Shown here: positions 36,522 to 38,129 of the stretch, one piece after another | Layout: every line of letters begins with the position of its first letter | How positions within the stretch are numbered: the first letter of the stretch is position 1 | Assembly (NCBI GenBank): GCA_964651395.1 | Contig: CAZYXZ010000024.1 | Coordinates: 1 to 38,129 of the forward strand | Source: CAZYXZ01 sp964651395 | GTDB taxonomy: Bacteria > Actinomycetota > Actinomycetes > BP-191 | Direction: 5' to 3' | DNA length: 38,129 nt | Position numbers and translations under genes: made by a program | Notes under the pieces: generated by a model | Database searches by the model: none | The model's input: the letters and a program-made list of their open reading frames with translations, nothing else | Told to the model about the DNA's origin: nothing

Positions 36522-37925
36522 TCACCGCTTGCGGCGCAGCCCGGAACGCGTGCTGACCCGCTCCTCGAACTCCTGCGGAGTCAGGACGACAACCTGGGTG
36601 GGGCTGACGCCGGCGACGCTGCGGACGTCCTGGTACACGCCCACGGCCGCCTCCGTCTCGTCGCCGCTCGTCACGACGACGATGACCAGCTCGTCGTGGC
36701 CGTCGCGCGCGGACTGCCCGGTCTCGATCCGCCAGTCGAGCAGGTCGGGCCGGCCGGACAGTGCGCCGGCGACGGAGCGGAGGTCGACGGCCTGACCCGC
36801 GCGGGCCCCCCGCATCGACATGGGCGCGACCAGTCCGGCGCGGTGCACGTCGGAGGGGACGCGCGGCACGGTGCGCTTGCAGCTCGGGCAGTGGCCGGTG
36901 CCCAGCGGGCCGTCGACGACGTCGCCGGTCCGCCAGCGCAGCAGCGCGCTGCCACGGAAGCCGAGCTGTGTCACCGTCAGCTCGCCGCCGCTGGGGCTCG
37001 GCTCACCGCTGTCCGGCGCGATCAGCTCCACGTAGTCGAGGTCGGGATAGGTGTGGAAGCCCGAACCCGGCGCGCACTCAGCCCACAGCACGCGGCCCTC
37101 GCTCGGCCCGTACAGGGCGAGCACGGTCGCGCGCGTCGCCCCGGCAGCGGCGAGGGCTTCGGCGGCCGCGGCGCGCTGTGCCGCGTCGGGTGCACCGATG
37201 AGCAGGACGCGAGTGAGGCCGCCCAGCTCGGCTCCCGCCGCGGCCAGGTCGGCGAGGGTCTGCGCGGCCGTCGCGGCCGGCACGGCCAGGACGGTGGCCG
37301 GCACCAGCCGCAGCGCCGCGACGACGTCGCCCGCNNNNNNNNNNACGTGCGGGAACAGCGCCGGCGCACCCGCGCCCAGGGCGGCCAGCGAGAGGAACTG
37401 GTGGTCGATGTGCTGCGCCACCGGCACAGCGGACACGAGGACGTCGGCCGCGGAGAGCCCCAGCACCTGCCAGGCCCGGTTGCCGGCCCGTGCGATCAGG
37501 TCGAGGTCGCCACGCGTCGACGCCACCGGGAACGTGAAGCCCTGTCCGGCCCAGTGGTAGGTGGTCGGCCGGGTCGCGGCCTCGACCTGCCTGCGGTAGC
37601 TGGACTTGCCGAGGATCCGCCGGACGATGGCCTTGCGCAGGTCCGGACCGTGTGAGTGCAGGACGAAGCCGTGCTCGTCCGCCTGGAGCACGAGCCTGGC
37701 TGCCTTCGCCGGGTCGCCATCGGGGCAGAGGTCGCGCTCGCCGACCGCGGGCAGCTTGTGCAGGTCCTTCGCGCCGTGGATCGAGTTCGGCGCGATGCGC
37801 AGCGCGGACATCCGTTCCCGCCAGAACGGTGAGAAGGGGCCGACGTTGTCGCGCAGCTGCTCGCGGATCATCGAGTCCCGCAGCTTGTGCTGGGCGTGCG
37901 CCCCGTGCCGATCCCAGCTGGCCAA
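36522..37925 (-). CDS. Adenylate-forming ligase of the phenylacetate-CoA ligase-like family
   Basis: About 467 residues, interrupted by a 10-N gap. The N-terminus WDRHGAHAQHKLRDSMIREQL, VGPFSPFWRERM and LHKLPAVGERDL resemble the lead-in of PaaK-like ligases. HSHGPDLRKAIVRRIL lies where the Ser/Thr/Gly-rich AMP loop is expected, but that loop is poor. VLALYGPSEGRVLWAEC corresponds to the A5 region (Y-G-x-x-E), and LRWRTGDVVDG to the A7 (Y/W-x-T-G-D) motif. A CPSCK pair follows. Substrate is unknown. The frame starts at TTG 37925 with GAGGGG five bases ahead, and lies 45 bp after etfA. Proximity to etfA and the desulfurase is conserved in Actinobacteria. Degenerate motifs leave open whether it is catalytically active. 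Confidence 0.75.
   Translation of the reverse strand: MASWDRHGAHAQHKLRDSMIREQLRDNVGPFSPFWRERMSALRIAPNSIHGAKDLHKLPAVGERDLCPDGDPAKAARLVLQADEHGFVLHSHGPDLRKAIVRRILGKSSYRRQVEAATRPTTYHWAGQGFTFPVASTRGDLDLIARAGNRAWQVLGLSAADVLVSAVPVAQHIDHQFLSLAALGAGAPALFPHXXXXAGDVVAALRLVPATVLAVPAATAAQTLADLAAAGAELGGLTRVLLIGAPDAAQRAAAAEALAAAGATRATVLALYGPSEGRVLWAECAPGSGFHTYPDLDYVELIAPDSGEPSPSGGELTVTQLGFRGSALLRWRTGDVVDGPLGTGHCPSCKRTVPRVPSDVHRAGLVAPMSMRGARAGQAVDLRSVAGALSGRPDLLDWRIETGQSARDGHDELVIVVVTSGDETEAAVGVYQDVRSVAGVSPTQVVVLTPQEFEERVSTRSGLRRKR
37335..37344. other. Assembly gap of 10 Ns
   Basis: Ten undetermined bases lie inside the adenylate-forming ligase gene. The frame continues on both sides when the gap is counted as 10 bases, but a gap of this form may be a placeholder of unknown true length. 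Confidence 0.98.
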
Positions 37926-37970
37926 CGAAAGCCCCTCCGGTAGTAGTCGTTCGCCGGAGCCTACCTACTG

Positions 37971-38129
37971 CTAGCCCTTGCGCTTGGTGATCTCCTCGGT
38001 CAGCGGGGGGACCACCTGGAACAGGTCCCCCACGACGCCGAAGTCCGCGATCGAGAAGATCGGGGCCTCGGCGTCCTTGTTGATCGCGACGATCGTCTTC
38101 GACGTCTGCATGCCGGCCCGGTGCTGGAT
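37971..38129 (-). CDS. etfA: Electron transfer flavoprotein alpha subunit, C-terminal end
   Basis: Only the last 52 residues are in the window; the 5' part lies beyond its right edge. The sequence HRAGMQTSKTIVAINKDAEA, then PIFSIADFGVVGDLFQVVPPL and TEEITKRKG to a TAG stop, is the conserved FAD-binding end of EtfA, including the hAGM.SKTIVAIN.D motif and the ADFGVVGDLF loop. EtfA carries FAD and passes electrons from acyl-CoA and other dehydrogenases to ETF-quinone oxidoreductase. The adenylate-forming ligase begins 45 bp downstream on the same strand. Confidence 0.93.
   Translation of the reverse strand: MQHRAGMQTSKTIVAINKDAEAPIFSIADFGVVGDLFQVVPPLTEEITKRKG

Noticed and set aside
37926..37970. 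CTCCGG/CCGGAG inverted repeat after etfA as a terminator
   Set aside because: The stem is 6 bp with a 13-nt loop and no U-tract; the downstream ligase gene is close and in the same direction, so a terminator here is not convincing.

Overview
The window is very GC-rich, actinobacterial chromosome. Its gene order is the conserved actinobacterial core known from Streptomyces and Mycobacterium: cofC, hup, leuD/leuC, an NdgR/LtbR-type IclR regulator, tRNA genes with gltX, cimA, ilvE, leuB, serA, ilvC/N/B, ilvD, gatB/A/C, ligA, mnmA, a cysteine desulfurase and etfA. GTG starts are frequent, 4-bp gene overlaps are common, and several genes look leaderless. A 10-N gap at 37335-37344 shows this is a scaffolded draft, perhaps a metagenome bin. 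I cannot name a genus. A short LeuA beside CimA would fit a Frankia-like or related lineage, but that is inference.

Layout. 1-1038: the tail of cofC (coenzyme F420), a cold-shock-like protein, and HU with a Lys/Ala tail. 1156-3893: leuDC, divergent from ndgR, with a palindrome between them. 3902-5237: a small accessory island holding a zinc-ribbon membrane protein and an HNH endonuclease. 5269-7774: a minus-strand group of FAH-family enzyme, gltX, tRNA-Gln and tRNA-Glu. 7825-8660: a tiny four-Cys, HiPIP-like protein that meets a secreted protein tail to tail. 8696-22141: a minus-strand branched-chain amino acid block, in transcription order ilvD, lipid- or wall-side hypothetical, ilvB, ilvN, ilvC, serA, leuA, leuB, ilvE, cimA. 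22153-25152: an alpha/beta hydrolase and a glyoxal/galactose-oxidase-like copper enzyme whose 3' ends overlap by 87 bp. 25242-28497: gatCAB. 28595-30867: a small zinc-ribbon protein, then an Ada-AlkA fusion and ogt (alkylation repair). 30854-36425: cysteine desulfurase, mnmA, a 63-residue protein, a core-MetE-like methyltransferase and a frameshifted ligA. 36522-38129: an adenylate-forming ligase and the tail of etfA. No stretch longer than 300 bases lacks a gene.

How the genes work together. IlvBN, IlvC, IlvD and IlvE make valine and isoleucine. LeuA, LeuCD and LeuB branch to leucine. CimA gives a threonine-independent source of 2-oxobutyrate for isoleucine, with LeuCD and LeuB expected to complete that route. 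GltX, tRNA-Glu, tRNA-Gln and GatCAB together cover the indirect route to Gln-tRNA(Gln). The cysteine desulfurase next to MnmA supplies sulfur for tRNA 2-thiouridine.

The most interesting signal is regulatory. Both ilvB and cimA are preceded by a 9-codon leader ORF starting 6 nt after a -10 box. Each leader ends in TAG, which runs straight into a GC hairpin and then a U-tract terminator. The ilvB leader (MSRRILVLV) belongs to a described class. The cimA leader, read as MARTEIIGT with tandem ATT Ile codons, looks like an isoleucine-sensing attenuator for the citramalate pathway and is the best candidate here for something undescribed.
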